DNA of 64,000 nt from Marchantia polymorpha subsp. ruderalis (Eukaryota; Streptophyta; Marchantiopsida; Marchantiales; Marchantiaceae), in the NCBI GenBank assembly GCA_037833965.1, contig AP031353.1, forward strand, positions 12,526,501 to 12,590,500, written 5' to 3'. The stretch's first letter is position 1. Every line of letters starts with the position of its first letter. Shown one piece after another: positions 24,739 through 37,045 of the stretch. The notes under the pieces were generated by a model. The model ran no database searches. It was not told the DNA's origin and worked only from the letters and a program-made list of their open reading frames with translations. A program made the position numbers and the translations under genes.

Positions 24739-26300
24739 TCAGTGTTTGTATTTTAGGTCTTTTAGGTACCTCAAATGGCCCTGGTCTCATTCGCATGAGG
24801 TTGTACAATAGGCACGCAACGAACATATGTGGTCTCTGCACTTTGCATCCAAATTGCGTATCAGCAAAGGACTTGGCTAATTGGCCATTCACCATTTTGC
24901 TTTTTTCACCAGATTACGAGTAATCTGTTGAGGGCAGATTCGCTCTGCAAGTGGAGAATTTCTTGCAGTCCGTTGTGTTTTCATGCAGTCAGAGCCAGTG
25001 GTCCCTTTGGCTTAGAGTTCTGTGGCTTGGTGCTTGGTTTGAGTGATCCATTCGAGAAACGATGCTTGCTTGTTAGTATCAAACCTCGTCCACCTGCCTC
25101 GACCATTCGCTGTAACTCATCCATCCGACTAGTGGTACGTACGAGAACCTCTCACCTGTCAAAGGTCGGTTCGTGTTCATGACACTTGGAACATATGAAG
25201 AACACGCTGGAAACGTGTTGGTCCTTGTGAGAAGACGTACTCTTTTCTTCTCAAGTCTTATCCTCTCGTCTTCTCACACCGATTGCATTTTCGATTACGG
25301 TGGTGTTCAAAGACCGTGCTTCACACCGCACGAGATGCATCCACTTATTCACTCGCTGCGCGCACAAGATGATCGAGGTTGCCTTCTTACACGGACAGAC
25401 GACTCACAGGGAAGGAATCGGCTCGTCGACTCTTCCTACAGTCGAGGAAGCCCAAATGTACCTACTGAATCTGCTCTCTCCTGTGCTCTCTCTGCCGTAA
25501 AACTCCTCCAGCTTAAAATTCATCCATCAGGAGCCCCCGCGAGGAGGAAGTGAGCATTGAAGTTTGTTTGGAAGATCCTCTCTCCTCATCGGACCAGATC
25601 GAAGGTATTTTTCCGGGCACAAAGTTTGCAAAGACTTGATCATCATCGACATCAGTGAAGCGAATTTATAGCCGTGCACATGGACAGAACCCAAAGCGCG
25701 CTTGAAGAAGGGACAGAGCTGTCACTCCAGCGCATCAGACTTCTATCGAAAACAAACACCAATATCTGACCCCCTTCGAAGTCTGTGGAGGATACGACGA
25801 GCAGAATATACGTCGCACGGAAGCTGCGCACGAACCTCGGAGACCATCTCATAACTCGCCTTGCGGGTGCAGCCATCCACTCCGCTGCCGATTGTGACCC
25901 ACCATGACCCATCCGAGGGGCTGCCATGCGATGCGAGCCCGGGCCCAGTGCCGACTGCGGACGAGGTGTCCCGTAACGGGGATAGGAGAAACATTGAGGA
26001 TTCTGGGCCCATCACGAGCGCCGGGGCAATTCGGAGGCCGGGCTCGAGTCAACTTGAGCGCTCGAGTACTCGGGACTGCGAAGGAGAATTTGTTTGACTC
26101 GAGACGGATGCAGACTGGGGAGGAGATTCTGCTTCGGCTGGCACGGTCAACATAAGCCATCCATGTGGACACGGATGACGGACACGGAGGAGCTCCGTTA
26201 TCCAACTGGGCTCCGAGCAGATAGACAGGTAGGTACGCAGCACGTACGCCTCAGGAGGCAAGGGGAGGACGGGAGGAGGAATCTTGGAGGGCGGAGTCGC
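24739..26300. other. Unassigned DNA between two plus-strand genes
   Basis: This is probably the 3' untranslated region of the basic-protein gene followed by upstream DNA of the CDP-DAG synthase gene. Several overlapping open frames on both strands match no family I know. A stem of 12 perfect base pairs (25226-25237 with 25267-25278) encloses a 29-base pyrimidine-rich loop. Confidence 0.4.
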
Positions 26301-26861
26301 CGGTCCCGCGGGGTCTAAACTAGCGGGCAAGATAGCGGTAGCGAGCGGAAAGCGAGAGCGAGGCACGCCGCGTCTCTCCTCCTCATGAGCCTCATCTGCT
26401 CCACTCCGTCTACATTTCGGTTTGCAATCGAGATTCTGGATTTCGAGCGAGCGAGTGGAAGTGCTTGCTTGTGCTGCTCTGCTCTCTCTCTCTCTCTTTC
26501 ATCTGCGGGACGCGAGAGAATCGGCGTTGAATCTTGTGTATGCAGGTGGTGGTACGCGGGGCTGATTCCGTCGATTGGCGGAAGGCCAAGGTCGGGCGAG
26601 GGAGGGGAGGGGAGGGGAGGTGGAGGTGTAGCGATGGAACGAGATTGATTTGAAATTGCGCCGGAGGGGAGATGGAGAGCGGAGGGGAGCGGACAGTGAG
26701 GGTGGACGCAGGGGAATGCGGAAGGAGCAGTGGGGAAATGTGTGAGTGAGGAACTAGGTCTGTGGCTCAGGATGGGCTTGAGCAGGACGAAAGGAGGATT
26801 GGAGTGAAACGCAGTGGTGCAAAGAAGGGAGGAGGATTGTGTGCAAGGGAGGAGGATTGAA
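26301..26861 (+). promoter_or_regulatory. GC-rich leader of the CDP-DAG synthase gene with a G-quadruplex motif
   Basis: The plus strand is purine-rich, and 26600-26617 reads G3-A-G4-A-G4-A-G4, which fits the four-run G-quadruplex pattern on the coding strand. An 87-codon frame beginning with ATG at 26385 would be an upstream ORF if transcription starts before it. The 186-codon minus-strand frame 26315-26875 is Ser/Pro-rich and is judged a shadow. Confidence 0.5.
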
Positions 26862-29800
26862 ATGTATGGAAGCAAAGCTGCATGCTTCTCTGCGGGGGTT
26901 TCCGTTTCGGCAGGGCTGCAATTGGCATCCCTCCCTGCGTCAGTTGCGACTAGCCATGTGCTTCCAGGAACATCCCCTGCTCGACCTCGTTCCTCCCCGG
27001 TGCCCAGTGCCTCTTCCCTATCAATTTCCTCAAGACACTATAGCACTTGCCAGTTGTCTCTGCAGAGGTTGTGTCTAGTGTTTCCTGCAAGACCCCCATT
27101 GGACCAAAGTTCTCTACCATTTTCACCTCTTTCGTCTGCTCGGGGCCCCACATGCCGGCGCTCAGGAATTCGTACTTCTCGTCGAAACAGGACACCATTG
27201 AGTTTATCGGCAGGAGACCAATTTTGTGCCAATGGGACTGGCAGTCGCGTCTGCAGAGTTTTGAACGCAGATGCAGGACCTGTCGAGGAGAATGAGCTCC
27301 CCGCCGAGGTTTTTTCTCCTCTATCTCACTACTTTGCAAATGCGTTGTTTGTCATAACGATGTGTATGGTTTGAAGTGTCTGTCGCTGCTATTGTCTGCT
27401 CGTATTTCCGGGTGAAATCTTGTAGTTCGCATTTCTAAATGAGAGTCTGAACGTCTTCAAAGGGTTCTGAAGAGGTAACACGTGATATACAATGATTTAT
27501 ATTGATGATGACTTTTCTTTAATATTCTTTTGCTATAGCCGTAGCGTAGGTGTGTGGAGGAAATTTAACCAGGGTCTATCTTTTGAGGGTTTCAAACTGG
27601 GAGGAAAGTTTCTGGAAAAAAAAATTTACGTTGTAACTTGGCGCCAGGATGATGAGCCAACGCTGTTGATACTTGAGTACGATCAGATAGCTTCGAAGTC
27701 CTCGATAGCATCCTACTACGGCTACAATCTGAGTACAAGAGAAGTAGTTTTGTCATTTTACATAATCAAGGGATCAAATCTAGTTGATTTGCCATGGATC
27801 TTATGTCAGAGTTATGGTGGCACTGCAGTACTTAGTAAACTTGTACGTTGTATACTTGGTTTGTAAATCCATTAGACGAGTCCCTGGGGACATCCGTACC
27901 TCGAAAGCCGTCTTCTGAGTTGTGTGTCCTGCAGCTTATGTATTACATGAAGATTGTCTTACTGCTCGAGTTTATCCCCCACGGACGAGGGCAGTGCTGT
28001 GAATGGTCACTGAAAGCAGAGAATGGATTGAATAGGCTCTGACCTAAATTTACATTTTTTGGAAATGCAAATATTTTTCATTCCCACCAAGTAGAAAACT
28101 TGGCCCACATTAACCCAAAGAGTGATTCCGATCCAGGTGCATCGGTGGAGTGAAAAAGCTGCCCAACATTTAGACGAGCCAAAGCTGGAAGGCGAAGAGA
28201 GTAATAAAGCTACCGCTGGAAATGAACAGCAGGAGCAAAGCGATGGTAAAAGTAATGGTACAGTTCAGAATGAGCAGCAGCAAAACAAGGGCAAACAGCT
28301 GAAAAATCGAATTATGTTCGGAGTTGGAATTGGAGCTGGATTTTTAGGAATCGTTTTGGCTGGCGGATGGGTGTTTACTTTAGCGTTCTCATGTGCCATT
28401 TGGGTGGCAACCGGAGAGTATTTTGAGCTGGTGAGAAGTAAAGGGAATACAGCAAGCGGGATGACTCCACCACCACAGGTTGCTGCGAAATTTTGCGCCC
28501 TTATCTGTTCGGCTATGCCGATCATGACATTGTAAGCGTATGATACCTTCATTCGACCGTCAGACTCTATTCTTGCTGTGTAGCTAAAGTTGGTTATGAG
28601 TAGTAAAGAGATCCGCCGCTCCCTCGAACTTACAGTTCGATCTGGAACAAGGGTTACTTAGAACTTGGCTCAAAATATTAGCAAACGATGTTTTTGTTTT
28701 GCACGTGATCTCTCTTATGACGGTCAAGCCATGGAAATACCACTTATTGAAACAAAACTCTGGCAGGTATTATGGTGGACGGATGGGTGCAGTTGTCACA
28801 ACAGCTGCATTTGCCCTTGCAACTGTGTTGCTGCTTCAAAGGGGACCTCGATTCTCTCAATTGACGAGTGCTATTTTTGGCCTATTTTACTGTGGCTATC
28901 TGCCCAGCTTCTGGATAAAACTGCGTTGTGGTCTTGCCATTCCGGCAATTAACACCAGTAAGAATTCTAATCTTTTGCGGTTATCACTTTCCAATGTTTC
29001 CAGTTGTGTGGAGAATACTTGTGTTTACAATACGCTTGACGTAATGTGCCGATTTGAGTTCAAAGTATTTGTTTCTCTTGCTCTGATTTAACTGATCCAG
29101 GCACTCGTCCTGCTGCTGGGTGATAGGAATAGCACAAGGGTGGCCTATTCTGTTAGGAGGACAAGCACACTGGACGGTGGGTTTAGTAGCCACCATAATC
29201 TCATGCAGTGCAATTGCCACGGCAGACACCTTCTCCTTCGTTGGAGGCAAGGTATAAGTCGTTATCTTTCGCGGATCAGCGCACTTCAAAACATAGAGAA
29301 ATTTTGCACGTCCCAGTTGTTTGATGGCATTCGCAAGATAAATATACATGTTATAGATTCGATACTTTAACGTTGATATGCTTTTAGTGAAGACGTCTTT
29401 GGTTGAAATGGGAAGCTCCAAACGAACCTCATTTCTTGAGGGCATTCTTAGAGAGACCCTCCTTTTGCTGAAAATGTCTTCCCTCTTTCTCCTCCACTTA
29501 TCTTTATTACTAGTTTCTCTTCCCAATCGGTTACTAATAGCATTGCTGACCCGGGGCGCTGGGTCTTCAGACTATGACAGGCAAATATTATTGAGCACAC
29601 TCTGCGTATGAATTTTTCTTTGTCTCTGTGTGGCCTTGAAGTTAACCTAAGAAATCCAGGCAGATGCGAAGAGCAGGCTTGACTTGTCCGATCATTTATG
29701 CGAGCTTATATGTTGATCTTTGTCGTGCAGGCTTTTGGTAAAACACCTCTAATTGCTGTTAGTCCGAAGAAGACGTTGGAAGGAGCTGCAGTTGGGTTGA

Positions 29801-30515
29801 GTGCTACTATTGCAGTGACAATTTTGCTTTCGAAACTGTTTCAGTGGCCTTCTTCCATACTGAGGTTTGTGCAGTGTCTTATTAGTGGACGTGTCGGCAT
29901 TGAGAACTGTATGCTTTACTGTCGCTAATGAATGAAAGTCAAAAGTCCATTGCAACACAAAGTCATAGGCCTGATGCCAAACACGCTAAGCCAATCGGTC
30001 CATAAACCTCTCGTTTTCCCTACTCAGGGTAAAACTTACCACACGGAGGAGCCTATTTTCATCTCTTCATAGCGCTCAGATATAGTATCTGCTTCTAGTT
30101 TTGTGAGTTAACTAATTTCGTCGGGTGTGTTTGTGCCAACAGTTCAGCAGTTTTTGCTGTTCTCGTTTTCATGTCATCCCTCTTTGGTGACTTGACGGAA
30201 TCCATGATGAAGCGAGATGCAGGCGTGAAGGATTCTGGACAACTGATTCCTGGCCATGGTAAAGTGGTTTTGAATATGTGTTGCTGTTTGTCCAAAAGTT
30301 TCCTTGTTATCCGACGAGTCTATGCCGATTCCACACGATGCTAATGAGAATGTTCGCTCAGTTGGCTTCCTGCACATGTGACATTTGACCTGCTTGTTTT
30401 CTTTTTCTCAAATTTTTTTGCAGGCGGAATTTTGGATCGAGTTGATAGTTACATATTCACAGGAGCCCTCGTTTATTCTTTTGTTAAAATCGGACTACCA
30501 TTATTTGGCGTTTAG
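26862..30515 (+). CDS. CDS4: Plastid phosphatidate cytidylyltransferase (CDP-diacylglycerol synthase)
   Basis: The enzyme converts phosphatidic acid and CTP to CDP-diacylglycerol, the precursor of plastid phosphatidylglycerol. Seven exons: 26862-27308, 28137-28531, 28767-28957, 29127-29251, 29731-29864, 30143-30258 and 30424-30515. They total 1500 nt, or 499 aa. Residues 1 to about 130 are Ser/Arg/Ala-rich without acidic residues near the start, as in plastid transit peptides. Membrane segments begin near residue 207 (MFGVGIGAGFLGIVLAGGWV). GLFYCGYLPSFWIKLRCGLA and LLGGQAHWTVGLVATIIS are family blocks. The CDP-DAG synthase signature lies at 451-477 (KRDAGVKDSGQLIPGHGG, then DRVD). It resembles Arabidopsis CDS4/CDS5. 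The start could also be the in-frame ATG at 26814. The first donor (GTTTTTT) is weak, and exon 4 has two competing acceptors. Confidence 0.93.
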
Positions 30516-33500
30516 GAGCATACCTTTTCTCGGGAGATGAACAGACATATGGAAGGGAAGCGTTTACCAGTCAACAGGTGGGGTGCCATATGAATATTGG
30601 TACTCGGACCTCATTGTAGCCTCAAGTCCGGAGCGACGATTTAACTTCCAGAACTGGCAGATTTGATCTTGCGTAATTTAGGGCTTGTTCAGCAATTTTA
30701 TCAACCGTAGTGCTCCCCTAAACTTTCAATGTTTCACGAATGAAACGTTGGTAGTGTTATCGCTGTCATGACTTGGCACCCCAGATATCCGACACTGTAT
30801 GAATAGATCCTGTGCACACAGCATACTAGTTCTAGTCTACGATTTGTTTATCGGGCGTTCACTTGTTTTCTATTTATCCCGATCAGGGTGAGTGTCAAAG
30901 TCCGCAGGCATGAAATCGGCTCGTTTAGTCGCAAACCTTGACTCCCGTGAGTGTTATGTCAAGCTTTCAAGCACTTCCCTATGTAACATCTCCAATATCA
31001 AACCCCCAATGACATCGGATGTGCGAAGCATATTGGTCACTTTTATCCACCTGTCTCGGATGCATTATCGCGTATGTTATTTTTTGTCTTCCAGCTCTCT
31101 TCTTCATCATTCAGACATGAACAGAAGTGAAACTTGTGGTTCGTGGAGGCAATGAGGTCACTTAGATCAACAAATGCTTCACAAAACATTGTGCATGAGT
31201 GTCATCTGCATCTCTAACGAAGTGACGCTGATGCCACTGGCGCGCCTTGATACTCAATGCTCAGTCCATTTTGTCTTGTCTTTTCAGGGCGGTTTGAGAT
31301 GCTACAGGTCCGATTTGGCCAACCTGTCTCAGAAAGCTACCCTTGTCTTACTTGTCGCATGTGTGTAATAAACAAACAGACACATAGAAGACTGATCGTA
31401 TCCGGAAGACACTTGTCCTTCTACGCAGACCTTGATTGCTTGTGACAATCCTCTACGCTTGAAGTCAGATTGTCAAGCAAACTCCTTCGCAGTATACGGG
31501 CAACATCACCGTGAAGAGCCGATAATTGACCGTGCATAACTTCGGATCTCTCCCTTTCCTGTCAACAATAAGAGATCAGTAATAAAATAGTTCATCGTGG
31601 ATCACATCCTCGCTTTTAACAGCTCGATTACTGAATCTGCTCGATTCATCGAATCTACTCAGTCGCCATAACTGGCGCCTTTTGTAATGACATTGTACTA
31701 ATATTTTTTGCAGGTAGATTGTCAGCTTACTCTGGTAAAGCTGGACCCAGCCCCTGCTCGCGCCCATCACTCGCACCACAATGATGCGATCACAGTACTC
31801 TACAGTATCTTCCCTGTTTGCAGTCTAGGAAATCTTCACTACTGCTCGTACTGACTTAACTTTACTAATTACATGGCTACCCTACAAGCACCCCCACTCT
31901 ATTTGGCTATATCCGAAGGCTTGTACCGCAGGCTTCAACTGAATACACATGACAAGTGTCCCTCTTTCCCTCTATCTGTGCATTGACAATTCTTGTGCCT
32001 AGCATCGTGTAAATGTGGCATCACTATTACAGTTTCTTCCATACAGTTTGAGTATGTTTGTAAGCTTATGCCGCCTAATTCTAGTTGGATACAAATGCCT
32101 GTGCCTTCACAACAATGGTCCATGAAATCAGGACATGGATCTGCATGTACAAAAGGCTGAAGGGTACTTATCCTTGAATGGCTGATCGCCGAAAACATTA
32201 TTTTAGATATCGATTTAAGACAGTTCAACGACGAATATCGGTGAGCTTCAGTTTCGGCATCGATCTGGGGTGAAGTGAAATAACTCGCAAACAATGTTAA
32301 TTCCATTGGTGAAGGCACAAGCGAAGTAATCAGAGAACTACAGCTCTAGCGAAATATTAGACCTTACCTTTTCAATCTACCTTTAGAATGCGATCTATGA
32401 ACTCAATTATAAGAAGTATCTTTTCTTGTAGGAATCATGTAGATAAGAAGACGCCGAGTTGGACATACGTTCAAACTGTTCATGAGCCGAAAGCAATAAA
32501 AACCTCAAGGTCCATTCAAGGTCAGACTTCTATAAATTCCACAGTACTCCTGCCTAAAATCCTGGTGTGAATTTATGTTCTAATTACAGGGTTCCAAACA
32601 CGGTAATGAAATGATTTGTTGGCCCACATCAGAAGGAATTCAAAACGTATATCTTCTTATGAATCTATTTTGAAACCCCTATTGACTTTGAAATAAGTAT
32701 CATACTGAGATATGCAATCACTTATATGTGAGATATCTTTCAAGTAAGCCATATTCTCAAAGTAGATACGCCTAATCTCTCTCATAATTGAAGAACAGAG
32801 ACTAAATTCATCGCGTGATGTAGCAGAGTCCCACGCATCAGCCTCATCTTCCTGGCGCATTCAGGGAAGTACATGTTTCTTATGTGATCAAACTGTCTCC
32901 CGTATGGTTATACCTTTGTGAAATTATTTGATTTTTGAAGGGTCTCAATTGAACTTTATATTTTCCCACCATTCAGCATCTTAGCAAGAGGATATACCTA
33001 TACTTTGAGGATAACTAGCCAAATTTGTACTATATTTGGAGTCATTCCGAAGGCCACATACTCCGTGCACTCGTGTGCCTAGCCCATTCAATTCCCGGTA
33101 ACATTCTTCTTCATCATCTTCAGTTTTCCTTTCCATTCCATCCTCCTTGCACTCAGATCACTCTGTAATATAAGTTGGTTACTCCTATTATCTTTGAGAT
33201 CTCCCTTTTGATTGTCACAACTTGAATATTACTCGGTAGAATGCATTGGTTCTCCTTTCTTTACTCTTAACTGTTTTTTAATTGTTAGCTTTATGTCTTC
33301 TTTCTTCCTTTCGTTTTGCATCGCGTTAGGACCGCAACAACAACAGCAACACATTTTAACAAATATCAGTTTCATCTCTTTAGGATACAAAGTTGTAATA
33401 AAAAACGGAAGTAATATTTTCACTTTCTTCAACCCAAGGCTCATCCGGGGCAACATCTATACTGCTCGCTAAAGCCAGGTGGAAGGTTTTCTGCTAGTCC

Positions 33501-33760
33501 CGAGAGTTTGAATATTCTTATTCAATTCTCATGGATAGCCAAAGTTTTTTATTATGAAGTAGAAGGAGTACTTTGGATCGATATCAAACATACTTCGTTC
33601 TAAGCAATGCTCTATATTGATAGAATTACTATGGGAACTCATGCATTGGGATCTAGTAAGGATAGTGTATTCATCTTGAGCTCTGGCTAGTATATTGGCT
33701 AATATTACTAGCTAGTAGTATCTAGAACAAAATGAAATCACAAAGCTAGATAGAACAAGT
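30516..33760. other. Downstream region and intergenic DNA, no gene recognised
   Basis: The first few hundred bases are probably the 3' UTR of the CDP-DAG synthase gene. Composition stays moderate until about 33.5 kb, then turns AT-rich. Small frames at 30892-31155 (+), 31935-32318 (-) and 33212-33472 (+) match nothing I know and lack splice partners. A non-coding transcript cannot be excluded. Confidence 0.4.
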
Positions 33761-33799
33761 TATAAAAAGTGTCATACGCTTGGTCAAGATTATTGTACA

Positions 33800-34080
33800 T
33801 AAATCCAAGTTTAGAGTAGAAAATGGCCTGGCCTAGCTATGTGTTTCAAAATTTTGAGTGTTGTTGCTTCATTTTCAAAGCAACTAAGAAGCGTTGGAAT
33901 GAATAATAAAGAAAAAATAAATCCACAACAATACACAAATATGCCAACATGTGATTTGCCAATACACGCTATGTCCACAAAATCACACAAATCTGAAATC
34001 ACTTTATAGTGACAACAAAATCTAAATCTTAATTTAGGTAAGGTGATCTTAGTTAAAACATACATAAATTAATTCTAACA
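33800..34080 (-). repeat. Probable 3' LTR of Copia remnant 1
   Basis: On the minus strand a purine-rich tract (GAGTTTAAGTGAGGAT, 34096-34081) is followed by TGTTAGAATTAATTTATG, as at a polypurine tract-LTR boundary. It lies just downstream of the element's RNase H. Part of it (CTCATGTTGTGG nearby on the plus strand) is shared with Copia remnant 2. The far end of the LTR was not determined. Confidence 0.55.
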
Positions 34081-34229
34081 ATCCTCACTTAAACTCATGT
34101 TGTGGAAAAAGTAATATACATAATTCATATGATTATTCAACATGAAATTTTAGAATAAAATCTAACATATATATCTCTTTAAACTAGAGCTAACTAGAAC
34201 TAAAACCTAGCATAAACGTGATAAAATAA

Positions 34230-34960
34230 AAATATATAAATTTAACAAAACTACTAGTGGTTTATGCTACTCATGAAAAATTTGCAAAGTAGCACAATAC
34301 TTACTAATATGATTCAAAAGAATTTTTTTAATCAACGCATCAGTTGAATTGAATTTATCATTAATATTGATTAGCTCAATTTATTTTTCAACAATTGCAT
34401 CTATAATAAAATTATAGCTGATGTCAATGCATTTCACTTTGTGTATTAAACTCTTTTTTCAATACCATTTCAACGATAAGTCTTTCAAACCACATATTTT
34501 TACTTACTGCTTCTATTGTCTATTGTCACTACATATTCAGCTTTTGTTACATCTAAAGTACATATTTCTACAAAGTATATATCTAATTAATGATATCATA
34601 GACAATATAAATACATATCCAATTTTTAATCTAGTTATTCAAATAATATCTAAAATCATCATCAACATATCAAAGCAAAGATTTTGCATTGTCTAACAGA
34701 CCATCAAACAAAATATCATAATACTTAGATCTCTTCAAGTAACTGAAAATCCAATTCAATGCTTCTCCATGCATCTACGCAGGGTTTGATATATAATTGT
34801 CTCATCTTCTTATTATGATTAGTCTTGAAAGCAATATCACGTTTTGTCCATGTCATCAAATACATGATGCAGTACCTAACTTTGTCATATGAAATTGATG
34901 ACATTTTCTCTTCTCAATGGATTGATTAATCATTGAGCTGCAGAAAGTTTGAAGTGTGTT
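34230..34960 (-). pseudogene. Copia remnant 1: end of RT and RNase H
   Basis: The minus strand keeps the Copia order with stops and frame changes. 34960-34780 reads DKVRYCIMYLMTWTKRDIAF, matching the family VGSLMYAMVCTRPDIA. Then comes KPCVDAWRSIE (family KPGKEHWxAVK), YVDDDFRYYL near 34650, VTKAEYVV near 34540, NMWFERLIVEM near 34480, and CIDISYNFIIDAIVEK near 34420 (family TKHIDIRYHFIRE), ending with KYCATLQ. No open frame survives. Confidence 0.8.
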
Positions 34961-35985
34961 GTCAAAGAGATTCATAATATTTCAAAGTTTGTCGTATTAT
35001 ATTTTCCAAACACACGTTGAATGTAATTGCCTTGATTCAACTATGATATTTTATTTTTTTAATTCATGTAAACATTCAACTCTGATATCCTAATAGATAT
35101 ATTCAAATTGCGGATCTAAAATGAATATCTCAGCTTGTTTTTGCACCCGTTGACATCGGATTGATTGATATCAGAATGTTGTATTGAAGAAAAATATGAG
35201 ATGCAAAATGAAAACAAAATTTGTGAACGTTTAAATAAAATCTAACTACATTCTTATAAAGTATACTAGAATGAGGAAAAATTTTGTATCATTCCATCAA
35301 AGTAATTCAGTGAATTGCAGATAAGTTAATTTGTTGAAGTCCAACCAGTTCTCCAAGTCGCTACAAATTTATTCAAGTTCAACTGAAGTAAATCAAAAAA
35401 AATACAATTCTTTTATTTACTTTGATTTGTTTGGATATCCAACAAAAAATCAACCAACATACTATAAATTTGGTTATCAAGATCATCAATATATACAATA
35501 TAAGACAATGAAAATGTATGTGGCTTTTTACAGTCATCTAATAATAGAAATCTGATGCTTGTAATTTTTGCATGCATTTTGCAAGTAAAACAACATCTTG
35601 TAGTATCTATTATTCACTAAGGTTTTTGAGATCAACATGTCTTAAAGAATTGTATTAGACTATTCAAATGATTTGAATTGTTGTATGTTTTGATCAAACA
35701 AAACATTATGATATGATATGATACAAATCATTTAAAAATGTCAATATGTGTTGGACTTGACATATGAGTGAAGAGATTGTGAGAGAGTATGCTTGTGACA
35801 CACACATGTAGATGAGTTCTTGTTTTTCTATTATCATATGAGTTAAACTTTGATGAAAATTATCCCAGAAATCAGAACCCATGTGCAAGAAGAAAAAAAA
35901 AACTTTCCAATTCTGATTTTGAAATATTATTTTTAGTTTATTTTTTGCATAAATGTCATTCAATAATTAGAAACAGTATTATCCA
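34961..35985. other. AT-rich tract beside Copia remnant 1
   Basis: This probably contains upstream pol sequence of Copia remnant 1, but I could not read further domains. The open frames at 35331-35555 (+) and 35706-35963 (-) are unsupported. Confidence 0.4.
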
Positions 35986-37045
35986 TTATTATTGTGAAGA
36001 TGTTTGAACAAGCTTATGTTTTTAAGCAAACTATCATAGTCTTGATATTTTTATAACTAATTTTTGTCTAATTTGCTATTATATGAGATATTTGTTAGTT
36101 CAATAATATAACTTGTAATGCTATAATGTAACACAAGAGATTAAGAAAAAAAAATTCAATAAAAGACAAAACACAAATCTAAAGAATATATAGCTATAAT
36201 GATTTTACGCTCCCCTATATAGATCTTACTAACAAGTACAAGGATATAAAATCTCAATTTTATCATTCATTCAACATCTAATAGACTGATGATGTATCAT
36301 TTTCAACTAACTTACTTATTCTTTTCTTCTCAAACACACGGATTGCTTACGTGCTGATTATAAATTTCCACTTTATTCAATTTTTTCTTCATCTTAAATT
36401 TACTTGGTTTAAGTGTCATGCAAAATTTGAAAAAATTGTTTTATCCATTGTGAAGATGTTTGTACAAGCTTATGTAAAAGTACTTACAATAATGGTCAAA
36501 GAAGGTGAATGACAAGTTGCAAATTGGTGATTTGAGATTTTTTCAGTATAACTTTATTACTAAATTTAGCCTAGTCTTATGTTAGCTTCAAATAAATTAT
36601 CTTTTATCCCTAACTTCTTTGAAATGATTAATTTTTTTTCTCTAAGTAGTTTATCTACCGTTATCTCCTGCTCAAAACTTAACGAGAAGGTGCTTGCCAA
36701 GATTATTAACAAAGTGAAAAAAAATAACTTGTTAGTGATGTGCAACATGATTCAACCTGCAACCATATGCAACAAGTGTTACTTGAAGATGTTAGAACAA
36801 ACTTATGTCTTGATATGTACAATAATAGTCTCGACATTTTTATAACTATCTTTTGTTAATTTGCTATTATATGAGATACTTGTGATGTGATGACTATAGA
36901 TTGTTCAATATATTCAATTTTATCTCCATCTTAAGTAATTTTTACTTTAATTTTTAACTAACTAAAGATGATTCCACACAAATATTCAATTTTATCTCCA
37001 TCTTGACTAAATTTTACTTTAGTTTTGAACTAAATAAAGATGGTC
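35986..37045. repeat. Cluster of local repeats, possibly LTR-derived
   Basis: Two related segments, about 35990-36095 and 36785-36885, share GAAGATGTT.GAACAA.CTTATG and then TTTGCTATTATATGAGATA in the same order, with a partial third near 36450-36475. A second unit of about 72 bp, TATTCAATTTTATCTCCATCTT followed by an ACTTTA-rich part and AAAGATG, is present twice in tandem at about 36907-36978 and 36979-37045. The arrangement suggests nested or unequally recombined LTR pieces. Confidence 0.65.

Noticed and set aside
26315-26875. 186-codon minus-strand Ser/Pro-rich frame
   Set aside because: It is antisense to the GA/GG-rich leader of the CDP-DAG synthase gene; low complexity explains the absence of stops.
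27492-27866. 124-codon frame between exons 1 and 2 of the CDP-DAG synthase gene
   Set aside because: It lies inside the intron implied by the phase-compatible exons, with no family match.
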